Assembly: GCA_028288645.1 (NCBI GenBank)
Contig: JAQBNJ010000246.1
Location: 1 to 9,673, forward strand
Direction: 5' to 3'
From: Sediminibacterium sp.
GTDB lineage: Bacteria > Bacteroidota > Bacteroidia > Chitinophagales > Chitinophagaceae
DNA: 9,673 nt
Shown: piece after piece, positions 1 to 5,519 of the stretch
Layout: each line of letters begins with the position of its first letter
How positions within the stretch are numbered: the stretch's first letter is position 1
Program-made: the position numbers and the translations under genes
The notes under the pieces: model-generated
The model's input: only the letters and a program-made list of their open reading frames with translations
Databases searched by the model: none
Told to the model about the DNA's origin: nothing

Positions 1-1
1 C

Positions 2-700
2 CTGGTTGCGATCTGTGCGGTAATAGCCATGACAAGTGTATTGCTTGTGTTCCAGATGGGACAACCAAGAATTTGGATGAGCATGAGCCGCGATGGATTA
101 CTTCCTCCTGTATTCCAAAAGATCCACACGAAATATAAAACACCCTCTTTCGCAACTATTTTAACAGGGATAGTGGTAGGTGTACCCATTCTTTTTACTG
201 ATAAAGATTTTGTTCTTGATTTTACAAGTATCGCCACACTGTTTGCTTTTGTATTGGTTTGCGGAGGTGTGTTATTGATACCGAAAAGAGAAAAGACACC
301 GGGCAAATTCAATATGCCTTACCTGAATGGAAAATTTATTTTCCCGTTACTGCTTGTAGCCATATTTGTGATATTGGGGAAAGGGTATTTCGCTGACCTG
401 TTCAATTTTGATTATTCATCCAATGCAGATTATGTGGCCGGGAAGATTTCTTTTATGGATGTGGCCACACCAAAAATATCGCTCATCATTTTCTGGATCG
501 CCTGTATATTGATCGCGATAGCGACTTTTATTAAGAACTATTCTTTGATCCCGTTGATGGGCCTTAGCAGTTGCCTATACCTGCTCACCGGAATGACCAA
601 AAGCAACTGGGCCTGGTTCATTTCCTGGCTCGCGATCGGGCTTGTGATTTATTTGTTGTATGGGATACGGAAAAGCAAGCTGGCACAGGAGGGTAATTAA
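2..700 (+). CDS. APC-family amino acid permease, C-terminal part (5' end outside window)
   Basis: The reading frame is open from the first bases of the window, so the gene starts upstream and about 232 C-terminal residues are visible. The segment FQMGQPRIWMSMSRDGLLP, followed by a Pro-rich turn (KYKTPSF), is characteristic of the cationic amino acid transporter branch of the APC superfamily, where it forms the loop after a central transmembrane helix. Downstream are at least five more hydrophobic stretches (for example FATILTGIVVGVPILF and FIFPLLLVAIFVILG), and the protein ends in a short basic tail (GIRKSKLAQEGN). This fits an inner-membrane importer of amino acids by secondary transport. 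The substrate cannot be told from this part. The stop codon TAA lies inside the first 7-base words of the repeat that follows. No partner gene is adjacent. Confidence 0.88.
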   Translation: MVAICAVIAMTSVLLVFQMGQPRIWMSMSRDGLLPPVFQKIHTKYKTPSFATILTGIVVGVPILFTDKDFVLDFTSIATLFAFVLVCGGVLLIPKREKTPGKFNMPYLNGKFIFPLLLVAIFVILGKGYFADLFNFDYSSNADYVAGKISFMDVATPKISLIIFWIACILIAIATFIKNYSLIPLMGLSSCLYLLTGMTKSNWAWFISWLAIGLVIYLLYGIRKSKLAQEGN

Positions 701-985
701 TAATTGGTAATTAGTAATATGTTGTGCTATTTACATGCATGAAATTGCTTTTGTTCCGGCCTGCATATTATGTATTTGCAGTTTGTATGGGTTGATGTAA
801 AGCTGGAACGCAAGGCTCGCCAAGGTTACGCAATGGACGCAAAGGTTTCTTCCTTGCGTCCCCCGCGGTTCTTCGCGGCCCTTGCGTTCCAGCTTTTAGC
901 CATAGCGTTAGTTAACTTTATTAACTCGTTAGGAACCCTGTATTAGATCAAATAATCTAATTGCACAACACGTTAATTAGTAATT
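695..985. repeat. AATTAGT 7-base words flanking an inverted TGTTGTGC pair
   Basis: AATTAAT (695-701), AATTGGT (702-708) and AATTAGT (709-715) follow each other with a 7-base period and cover the permease stop codon. TGTTGTGC (720-727) has its exact reverse complement GCACAACA at 963-970, followed by more AATTAGT-like words up to 985. The whole 290-base block could be one inserted element with imperfect ends, or two separate repeats. The inverted pair is short (8 bp), so a single-element reading is uncertain. Confidence 0.5.
799..896. repeat. Nested palindrome of CGCAAGG words
   Basis: A 17-base arm (799-815, AAAGCTGGAACGCAAGG) is matched perfectly by its reverse complement at 880-896. Inside it, GACGCAAAGG (836-845) faces CCTTGCGTC (852-860), one base short of a perfect match, with a 6-base loop. 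The words (CGCAAGG, CGCCAAGG, CGCAATGG, CGCAAAGG) recur at intervals of about 8 to 12 bases. As RNA this would be a strong hairpin roughly 100 bases after the permease stop codon, so it could also act as a transcript end, but no T-run follows. Confidence 0.75.
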
Positions 986-1021
986 AGCATGTTATTTCGG
1001 CCTTGCCCTTCGGCGACAACA

Positions 1022-1063
1022 CTTCAACATTCAACATTCCTTGCTCAATATTCAATATTCGTT
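1022..1063. repeat. ATTCAAC-type 7-base tandem array
   Basis: Six consecutive 7-base words can be read: CTTCAAC, ATTCAAC, ATTCCTT, GCTCAAT, ATTCAAT, ATTCGTT. The array ends about 14 bases before the Smr gene start codon. No inverted partner arm was found nearby, unlike most other 7-base arrays in the window. Confidence 0.65.
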
Positions 1064-1064
1064 T

Positions 1065-1072
1065 TAATTTCG
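1065..1072 (+). promoter_or_regulatory. Possible -7 box of the Smr gene
   Basis: TAATTTCG matches the Bacteroidota -7 consensus TAnnTTTG at five of six fixed positions. It ends only four bases before the ATG, the same arrangement as the exact box in front of prfB. If used, the message would be leaderless or nearly so. No clear -33 element is visible, so this is weak. Confidence 0.3.
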
Positions 1073-1076
1073 CCCC

Positions 1077-2102
1077 ATGAAGTACCAGGTTGGCGATGAA
1101 ATAATTGTGCTGCTCAGCAACGAAGAAGGAAGGGTAGTGGAGATCATGAACGATAAAATGGTGATGATAGAAGTGCGGGGTGTAAAGTTCCCGGCTTATA
1201 TGGACCAGATCGATTTTCCCTATTTTCTGCGGTTTACAAAAAAGAAACTGGAAGAGAAGAAACCTGAACATAAAACCTATATCGACCAGTTACCCAAAGA
1301 AAAACCGAAACCCAACGAGATCAAAGTATCTGATGGTGTATGGTTATCTTTTATTCCAAAATTTTCGTTAGATGATTTTAATGATGAGGTGGTTGATCTT
1401 TTAAAGATCCACCTCGTTAACAAAACCAATATCGCGTATAAGTTCACCTATATACAGCAATTCTTCGGTAAAACGGATTTTGAACTGGTGAACGAGATCG
1501 CGCCGTTCCATGATTTTTACCTGCACGATATTCCCTTTGAATCTGTAAATGATGGCCCATCTTTTTCATTCGACTTCTCCCTGTCAATCCCCGATAAAAA
1601 GAAGGCGCCGCATTTTGAAGCATCGCTGAAACTCAAGCCCAAACAGGTTTTCCAGAAGATCGAAGACATGAAGGATAACAATGAACCAACGATCTCTTAT
1701 CAATTATTTACAGATTATCCCGTTAAAACTGAGGAACCGTATTTCGAGTTAGGTTCATTGGCTACAAGAGGATTTAAAATATATGATGCCTCCAAAGCCC
1801 GTCAACATCTCGAACCCGCGCGTTCAGTGGTTGATCTTCACATAGAAAAACTTTCCGATAACTGGAAACATATGAGCAATTTCGAGATCCTCACACAACA
1901 ACTGCATGAATTCCAGAAATGGTACGACCTCGCCGTGGCGCACAGGCAGCAGTCACTGGTGGTTATTCATGGTGTCGGAACAGGTAAATTAAAAGATGAG
2001 ATACATGATATCCTGAAAACAAAACGGGAAGTAAAATCATTTATCAATCAATATGATCCCAGGTTCGGGTATGGAGCAACAGAAATCTTCCTTCAATACT
2101 AA
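1077..2102 (+). CDS. DUF2027 and Smr domain protein (MutS2-like C-terminus)
   Basis: The 341-residue protein begins with a small beta-rich domain (MKYQVGDEIIVLLSNEEGRV, residues 1-55) typical of DUF2027 proteins of Bacteroidota. A charged Lys/Glu-rich linker (55-85) and a beta-rich middle region (85-235) follow. The C-terminal 95 residues form an Smr domain: VVDLHIEKL at 251-259 holds the DLH motif and VVIHGVGTGKL at 295-305 the HGxGxGxL motif, ending with GYGAT at 331-335. Smr domains are known nucleases or nucleic-acid-binding modules in MutS2 and in ribosome-rescue factors. This protein lacks the MutS ATPase, so its target is unknown. The ATG at 1077 has no Shine-Dalgarno sequence. The gene is followed two bases after its stop by a CACGAATT inverted repeat, which separates it from the next gene. 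Confidence 0.9.
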   Translation: MKYQVGDEIIVLLSNEEGRVVEIMNDKMVMIEVRGVKFPAYMDQIDFPYFLRFTKKKLEEKKPEHKTYIDQLPKEKPKPNEIKVSDGVWLSFIPKFSLDDFNDEVVDLLKIHLVNKTNIAYKFTYIQQFFGKTDFELVNEIAPFHDFYLHDIPFESVNDGPSFSFDFSLSIPDKKKAPHFEASLKLKPKQVFQKIEDMKDNNEPTISYQLFTDYPVKTEEPYFELGSLATRGFKIYDASKARQHLEPARSVVDLHIEKLSDNWKHMSNFEILTQQLHEFQKWYDLAVAHRQQSLVVIHGVGTGKLKDEIHDILKTKREVKSFINQYDPRFGYGATEIFLQY

Positions 2103-2103
2103 T

Positions 2104-2212
2104 CACACGAATTTCTGAACACGAATTACACGAATTTTATCACGAATTATACAAAGTAAACTCGAATAGCACAAAGCCCAATTCGTCTTTAATTCGTGTA
2201 ATTCGTGTTCAG
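2104..2212. repeat. CACGAATT inverted repeat, copy A
   Basis: Four CACGAATT words in the left half (2104-2149) face AATTCGTG words in the right half. A 22-bp arm at 2115-2136 is matched perfectly by 2191-2212, with a 54-base centre. The 32 bases at 2180-2211 are identical to those at 2806-2837 (copy B) and 6326-6357 (copy C), including a distinctive GTCTTT interruption. It starts one base after the Smr stop codon and could end that transcript. Confidence 0.85.
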
Positions 2213-2257
2213 TAAGCGGTGGCACAGCTATTGCATTCACTACTGAAAAATCAGTAT

Positions 2258-2704
2258 ATGAAAAAGATCACCATCCTTTTCCTCAGCCTGTTCCTTATGG
2301 CTGGAATGATCAATGCACAGATAAGAAAGCTGCCCGCGGAAGTAACCACCACATTTTCGACTTCTTATCCCACAGCCACCAATGTTACCTGGAAAGATAA
2401 CCTCACAAATTTTGAAGCACAGTTCGACCAATCCGGCGACCATTCTGTTGCCAAATTCAACACTAAAGGGGTGTGGCTGGAAACAACGCGCGATTTGCGG
2501 TTTGATAATTTAAATGTGTCTATTAAAGATGGTTTCAACAAAAGCAAGTACAACGATTGGGAGAAAAAAGAGATCAAGGAACTCGCCGTTAAAGGCAAGG
2601 AAACGTTGTACCGGATTCATGTGAGTAAACAGGAGACGGTTATAAATAAATACCTCTATTTTAATGTAAAAGGACAGTTGGTAAGAGATGCGTTAACCTT
2701 ATAA
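2258..2704 (+). CDS. Small exported PepSY-like domain protein
   Basis: The 148-residue protein starts with a clear signal peptide (MKKITILFLSLFLMAGMINA, cleavage expected after Ala20). The ATG at 2258 is preferred over an in-frame ATG at 2219, because only the former puts the charged Lys pair at the N-terminus. The mature part has the pattern of the PepSY-like family of Bacteroidota: a Pro-Thr-Ala-Thr-Asn-Val-x-Trp segment (VTWKDNLTNFEAQFDQSGD), then KFNTKGVWLETTRDL, then a second similar half ending LYFNVKGQLVRDALTL. Members are small periplasmic or secreted proteins whose role is poorly known; some were named beta-lactamase-inhibitor-like from fold alone. It is flanked on both sides by CACGAATT repeats, so it is probably transcribed alone. 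No clear promoter box was found. Confidence 0.82.
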   Translation: MKKITILFLSLFLMAGMINAQIRKLPAEVTTTFSTSYPTATNVTWKDNLTNFEAQFDQSGDHSVAKFNTKGVWLETTRDLRFDNLNVSIKDGFNKSKYNDWEKKEIKELAVKGKETLYRIHVSKQETVINKYLYFNVKGQLVRDALTL

Positions 2705-2713
2705 TCACCAACT

Positions 2714-2883
2714 ACTTTGACACGAATTACTTTGACACGAATTACACGAATTACACGAATTGCCACGAATTGGCCACGAATTTTTGAGGTGGCTTCAATC
2801 TGGTTAATTCGTCTTTAATTCGTGTAATTCGTGTTCAAATTCGTGTTTCAAATTCGAGTAATTCGTGTTTTAAAATTCGTGTT
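2714..2883. repeat. CACGAATT inverted repeat, copy B
   Basis: The left half opens with two tandem 15-base units (ACTTTGACACGAATT at 2714-2728 and 2729-2743), then ACACGAATT twice, then GCCACGAATT and GGCCACGAATT (to 2782). The right half (2806-2883) carries the complementary AATTCGTG words. The 18 bases at 2817-2834 pair perfectly with 2735-2752 or with 2744-2761, so the fold can slip. Bases 2763-2847 match copy C (6283-6367) without a gap at 82 of 85 positions. The element fills the gap between the PepSY-like gene and rnpB. Confidence 0.88.
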
Positions 2884-2892
2884 ATATCTTTG
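2862..2892 (+). promoter_or_regulatory. Probable rnpB promoter
   Basis: TATCTTTG at 2885-2892 matches the Bacteroidota -7 consensus TAnnTTTG exactly and lies 4 bases before the predicted 5' end of RNase P RNA. TTCG at 2862-2865, 19 bases upstream, is one base off the -33 TTTG element and belongs to the right arm of repeat copy B. The -7 box is convincing; the -33 call is tentative. Confidence 0.65.
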
Positions 2893-2896
2893 TGAT

Positions 2897-3259
2897 GCTA
2901 CAAACCCGAACTATCGTCCCGCTTTCAGCGGGAAGGAAAGTCCGGACAGCGCAGAGCAACCTACCGGTTAAGCGCCGGCCCCCCACAATACTGTGGGGGA
3001 GAGAAAGTGCCACAGAAAATAACTACTTCTCCCCGCAGCAATGTGGGGAGGGGAAAAGGTGAAAACGTGAGGTAAAAGCTCACGGTCCTCCGCAGTAATG
3101 CGGGAGACGGGTAAACCTTAGGTGCTGTAATGCCACGTATAGAACCGTTTTGAGGGCTGCTCGCCCAAGGTTCAGGGTAGGCAGCAAGATTTCCGCAGTA
3201 ATGCGGGAGCCAGATAAATGATAGTTTAGAAACAGAATCCGGCTTATGAGGTTTGTAGT
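2897..3259 (+). ncRNA. rnpB: RNase P RNA (bacterial class A)
   Basis: This is the catalytic RNA that removes 5' leaders from pre-tRNAs together with the RnpA protein. Diagnostic conserved blocks are in order: GGAAGGAAAGTCCGGAC (2931-2947), CACAGAAAATAAC (3011-3023), GTGAAAACGTGAGGTAA (near 3059-3075), GTAAACC (3111-3117), GATAAATGAT (3213-3222) and ACAGAATCCGGCTTA (3232-3246). The terminal helix P1 is visible as CTACAAACC (2898-2906) pairing with GGTTTGTAG (3250-3258), which sets the ends. The length of about 360 bases is normal. Side hairpins with GNRA loops lie at 3029-3050 (GCAA; probably P9), 3088-3106 (GTAA) and 3191-3208 (GTAA; probably P18). The last two share 18 identical bases. A further hairpin at 2980-2999 has an 8-bp stem. 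Confidence 0.95.
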
Positions 3260-3263
3260 TTTT

Positions 3264-3343
3264 AAAGCTGTTAGGTTTTAGGCGTTAGGTATTAGCATGA
3301 AAGATTGCTAAAACCTAATACCTAACGCCTAACAGCTTTTCCT
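3264..3343 (+). terminator. TTAGG 7-base inverted repeat, likely rnpB terminator
   Basis: AAAGCTGTTAGG (3264-3275) pairs perfectly with CCTAACAGCTTT (3328-3339), and after a 7-base bulge CGTTAGGTATTAG (3283-3295) pairs with 3315-3327. The right arm runs into TTTTCCTTT. Each arm is a set of 7-base words ending in TTAGG or TTAGC. The long stem directly after rnpB, with a T-rich tail, suits a factor-independent terminator. It also ends only six bases before the prfB -7 box. Confidence 0.65.
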
Positions 3344-3344
3344 T

Positions 3345-3352
3345 TACATTTG
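3345..3352 (+). promoter_or_regulatory. -7 promoter box of prfB
   Basis: TACATTTG matches TAnnTTTG exactly and ends six bases before the prfB ATG at 3359. With the usual 5 to 7 base distance to the transcription start, the message would begin at or next to the ATG, which predicts a leaderless transcript. No good -33 element is visible upstream, where the TTAGG hairpin sits. Confidence 0.55.
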
Positions 3353-3358
3353 CACCCT

Positions 3359-4448
3359 ATGACACAAGAACAGATCAAGATTATGAGGGACCGAGTAGTT
3401 GTCCTGAGGAGGTTTCTTTGACGTTGAGAACCGCACATATAAAGTAGAAACAGACCGTCAACTCTCGCTTTCACCTGGCTTTTGGGATGATAATACCCGC
3501 GCCACGGCTATCATGAAAGAGATCAAGGTAAATGAGTACTGGTTAAAATTGTACAAGCAGCTGGATACTGCTGTGGAAGATTTCGCCGTATTGTTTGATT
3601 TCTGGAAAGCTGGTGATGCTACCGAAGAAGAAGTAAAAGCCGCGCACGAAACTGCCATCCGGCAGATAGAAGATGCCGAATTCAAAAGCACTTTAAATAA
3701 ACCGGAGGATGAATTGCCTGCGGTGTTGCAGATCAATCCCGGTGCCGGTGGTACTGAGAGCCAGGATTGGGCGGAAATGCTTTTGCGCATGTATCGCATG
3801 TACGGTGAGAAGCAGGGCTGGAAAGTGACCGAGATCGATTACCAGGAAGGCGATGGTGCAGGTATCAAAAGCGCCACGATACAGTTTGATGGTGATTTCG
3901 CTTATGGATTTTTAAAAGCAGAAAGTGGCGTGCATCGTTTGGTACGCATTTCTCCTTTTGATAGCAATGCAAGAAGGCATACCTCGTTTGCTTCGGTATA
4001 TGTATATCCATTGATCGATGACACTATAGCGATCAACGTAAATCCCGCCGATCTTGAGTGGGCGTTTTACAGAAGTGGTGGCAGTGGTGGACAAAACGTA
4101 AACAAAGTGGAAACAGCGGTCCGTTTAAAACATGGCCCCAGTGGATTTATTGTTGAGTGCCAGCAGGCAAGAACACAGGGCGAGAACCGCGAGCTCGCAT
4201 TGAAAATGCTGAAGAGCCGTTTATATGAAGAAGAATTACGCAAGCGCCAGGAAGCGTTGAATGCATCCAATGCTAATAAGAAAAAGATAGAGTGGGGCAG
4301 CCAGATCCGCAGCTATGTTTTTCATCCTTATAAAATGATCAAGGACCATCGTACGGATTATGAAGTAGGTAATGTTGGGCCGGTAATGGATGGGGAGTTG
4401 GATGGATTTATTAAGGCGTATTTGATGTTGGAAAAGGAGAACAGTTGA
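3359..4448 (+). CDS. prfB: Peptide chain release factor 2, with programmed +1 frameshift
   Basis: Translation starts at the ATG at 3359, reads 20 codons ([20 protein letters not shown]) to an in-frame TGA at 3419-3421, then must shift +1 at CTT to continue with GAC at 3420. The full product is 362 residues (E. coli RF2 has 365). Recognition of UGA/UAA is shown by the SPF tripeptide (residues 198-200, in [15 protein letters not shown]) and peptidyl-tRNA hydrolysis by GGQ (243-245, in [14 protein letters not shown]). The residue corresponding to E. coli position 246 is Ser. RF2 acts in the ribosome A site to end translation. The frameshift is autoregulatory in the family: low RF2 slows reading of the TGA and favours the shift, so RF2 makes more RF2. 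A truncated reading from the Met at 3513 would miss the first 51 residues. The stop codon is shared with the first word of the downstream array. Confidence 0.96.
3407..3422 (+). promoter_or_regulatory. RF2 recoding signal (internal Shine-Dalgarno plus slippery CTT TGA C)
   Basis: AGGAGG (3407-3412), a 3-base spacer TTT, slippery codon CTT (3416-3418), stop TGA (3419-3421) and a following C reproduce the well-known prfB frameshift cassette (AGGGGG, 3 bases, CTT TGA C in E. coli) with identical spacing. The internal Shine-Dalgarno sequence pulls on 16S rRNA, while C after TGA makes a weak stop context. Confidence 0.95.
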
Positions 4449-4578
4449 TAATTAAGAATTAAGAATTAATAGTTAATAATTAGGGAGCGCCAATTTTGGA
4501 CTCCCTAATTAGTTTGTGGGCCATATTATCGCATTACTAATTCAATTATTAACTATTCACTATTAATTATCAATTAAC
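4447..4578. repeat. AAGAATT/AATTATT 7-base arrays in inverted arms between convergent genes
   Basis: The left arm reads GATAATT (4447-4453), AAGAATT twice, AATAGTT, AATAATT (to 4481). The right arm (4537-4578), read on the minus strand, gives GTTAATT, GATAATT, AATAGTG, AATAGTT, AATAATT, GAATTAG. Both arms have a strict 7-base period and several identical words. The left arm begins inside the prfB stop codon, and the right arm begins one base after the stop codon of the minus-strand gene, so the element fills the gap almost exactly. Confidence 0.85.
4477..4511. terminator. Bidirectional terminator-like hairpin
   Basis: TAATTAGGGAG (4477-4487) pairs perfectly with CTCCCTAATTA (4501-4511), and inside the loop CCAA faces TTGG (4490-4499). 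It lies midway between convergent prfB and the minus-strand gene, and its A/T-rich flanks serve both directions, so it probably ends both transcripts. Confidence 0.65.
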
Positions 4579-4579
4579 A

Positions 4580-5299
4580 TCATGCAGTATTCACAGTTAT
4601 GTATCTCACCAAACTTCTCTTCGCGATCGGCAACAATGTTTCTTCCATTGGTATTGAAAGATCTGTCTCCACCGCATACACCGCGGGATTCGGAAGATCG
4701 GATCGGTTCCTGATCAACTGTGCTTTGATGTTGTGATAAGAGTTAACAAAATTCCGCTGCCATACATCTACAAATTCTGTTTTGATGCTGCGGTATTTTT
4801 CATCGTGTTTTTCAAAAATGCTTAATCGGTATTGGTACACCCATGTATTGCGGCATTGTCCCTCGCACAATAAAAAATAGCCTTCATTCTGATCAAGCGG
4901 CATGATGCCGATGGGTTCAATGTTGATGCGATTCTCCACAAATTCATAGATCTCTGTTCCGTTGCTGATCGTTTTCTTCATGGTGGATGATGCATAGTTG
5001 ATGATGTCTTCCAGTTCCTGCATCAGTTCATCATCCTCTACCAAAGACTCATACAACAATTGCAGTTTTTCTATCTGTATACCGGTCAATCTTTTCGGAA
5101 ACTGCTCCTGCAGGTATTTTTTATTTTCCTTGAAAGCGACCAGGTTGTTGTAATGAAAAATCACATCAGCGAACTGGGGATACAATTCATTCTTGCAAAA
5201 ATGTTGGCTGATCTCCTGTAAATAGGCGAGAAGGGTGTATTTCTTCAATTCAAAATCAATATACCCATCCGCAAACCATGTCTGTGATAAGGTCTTCAT
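4580..5299 (-). CDS. Conserved protein of unknown function, 239 residues
   Basis: I do not recognise a named domain. The protein has no signal peptide or membrane segment and is acidic and probably mostly helical in the first 110 residues (for example LQLLYESLVEDDELMQELEDIINYASSTMKK at about 80-110). It then turns into a segment with beta-like alternation (RINIEPIGIMPLDQNEGYFLLCEGQCRNTWVYQYRL, about 123-158) and ends with a helical and extended tail. It is therefore likely a soluble cytoplasmic protein of two parts. The start ATG at 5299 has no Shine-Dalgarno sequence and no clear promoter box. It faces prfB convergently, and its upstream neighbour on the same strand is separated by an ATCCAGT repeat, so it is probably transcribed alone. 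Its regular codon use and lack of frame breaks argue that it is a real gene. Confidence 0.75.
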   Translation of the reverse strand: MKTLSQTWFADGYIDFELKKYTLLAYLQEISQHFCKNELYPQFADVIFHYNNLVAFKENKKYLQEQFPKRLTGIQIEKLQLLYESLVEDDELMQELEDIINYASSTMKKTISNGTEIYEFVENRINIEPIGIMPLDQNEGYFLLCEGQCRNTWVYQYRLSIFEKHDEKYRSIKTEFVDVWQRNFVNSYHNIKAQLIRNRSDLPNPAVYAVETDLSIPMEETLLPIAKRSLVRYITVNTA

Positions 5300-5381
5300 A
5301 CCGATCTGTTTGGTTATCTGAATGTACTTATTAGATACCGAGGGCAGATGATATGTTTACTAACAGTGTGTGAAAAAGTGA

Positions 5382-5519
5382 GCTGGATGTTGGATGCTAG
5401 ATGCTGGATCTCGAATTTTTAAGACACTAACTAATATCAGACATCCAGTATCCGTTATCCAGTATCCGTTATCCAGTATCCAGTATCCAGCATCCAGTAT
5501 CCAGTATCCAGCATCTAGT
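5382..5519. repeat. ATCCAGT 7-base tandem array with inverted partner arm
   Basis: Eleven consecutive 7-base words run from 5443 to 5519: mostly ATCCAGT, with ATCCGTT at the second and fourth position, ATCCAGC at the seventh and tenth, and ATCTAGT last. An opposite-strand arm of four words (GCTGGAT, GTTGGAT, GCTAGAT, GCTGGAT) covers 5382-5409, leaving a 33-base spacer. The last word supplies the stop codon (TAG on the minus strand) of the DUF2490 gene. Interrupted words are arranged almost as a repeated pattern, which suggests expansion by slippage. Confidence 0.9.

Larger units (their letters stand above)
701..1076. other. Gene-free stretch filled with repeats
   Basis: No convincing gene lies in these 376 bases. 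The stretch holds AATTAGT-type 7-base words at both edges of a roughly 290-base block, a nested GC-richer palindrome (799-896), two small AT-rich inverted repeats (AGTTAA at 910-915 with TTAACT at 921-926, and TTAGAT at 943-948 with ATCTAA at 955-960), and an ATTCAAC-type 7-base array (1022-1063) just before the next gene. A minus-strand reading frame across 984-1271 is mostly the shadow of the Smr gene. Confidence 0.75.

Noticed and set aside
984..1271. 95-codon minus-strand frame
   Set aside because: It is largely antisense to the Smr gene's DUF2027 domain and runs through repeat sequence at its other end.
3419..3421. Sequencing error or pseudogene in prfB
   Set aside because: The TGA sits in the exact CTT TGA C context with AGGAGG three bases upstream, which is the known programmed frameshift, and both frames carry RF2 sequence.
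3513..4448. prfB starting at the internal ATG at 3513
   Set aside because: Conserved RF2 residues (for example [10 protein letters not shown]) are encoded upstream of this Met, in the same frame back to the frameshift site.
5443..5519. CRISPR array
   Set aside because: The units are 7 bases with no spacers between them, and no cas gene is nearby.
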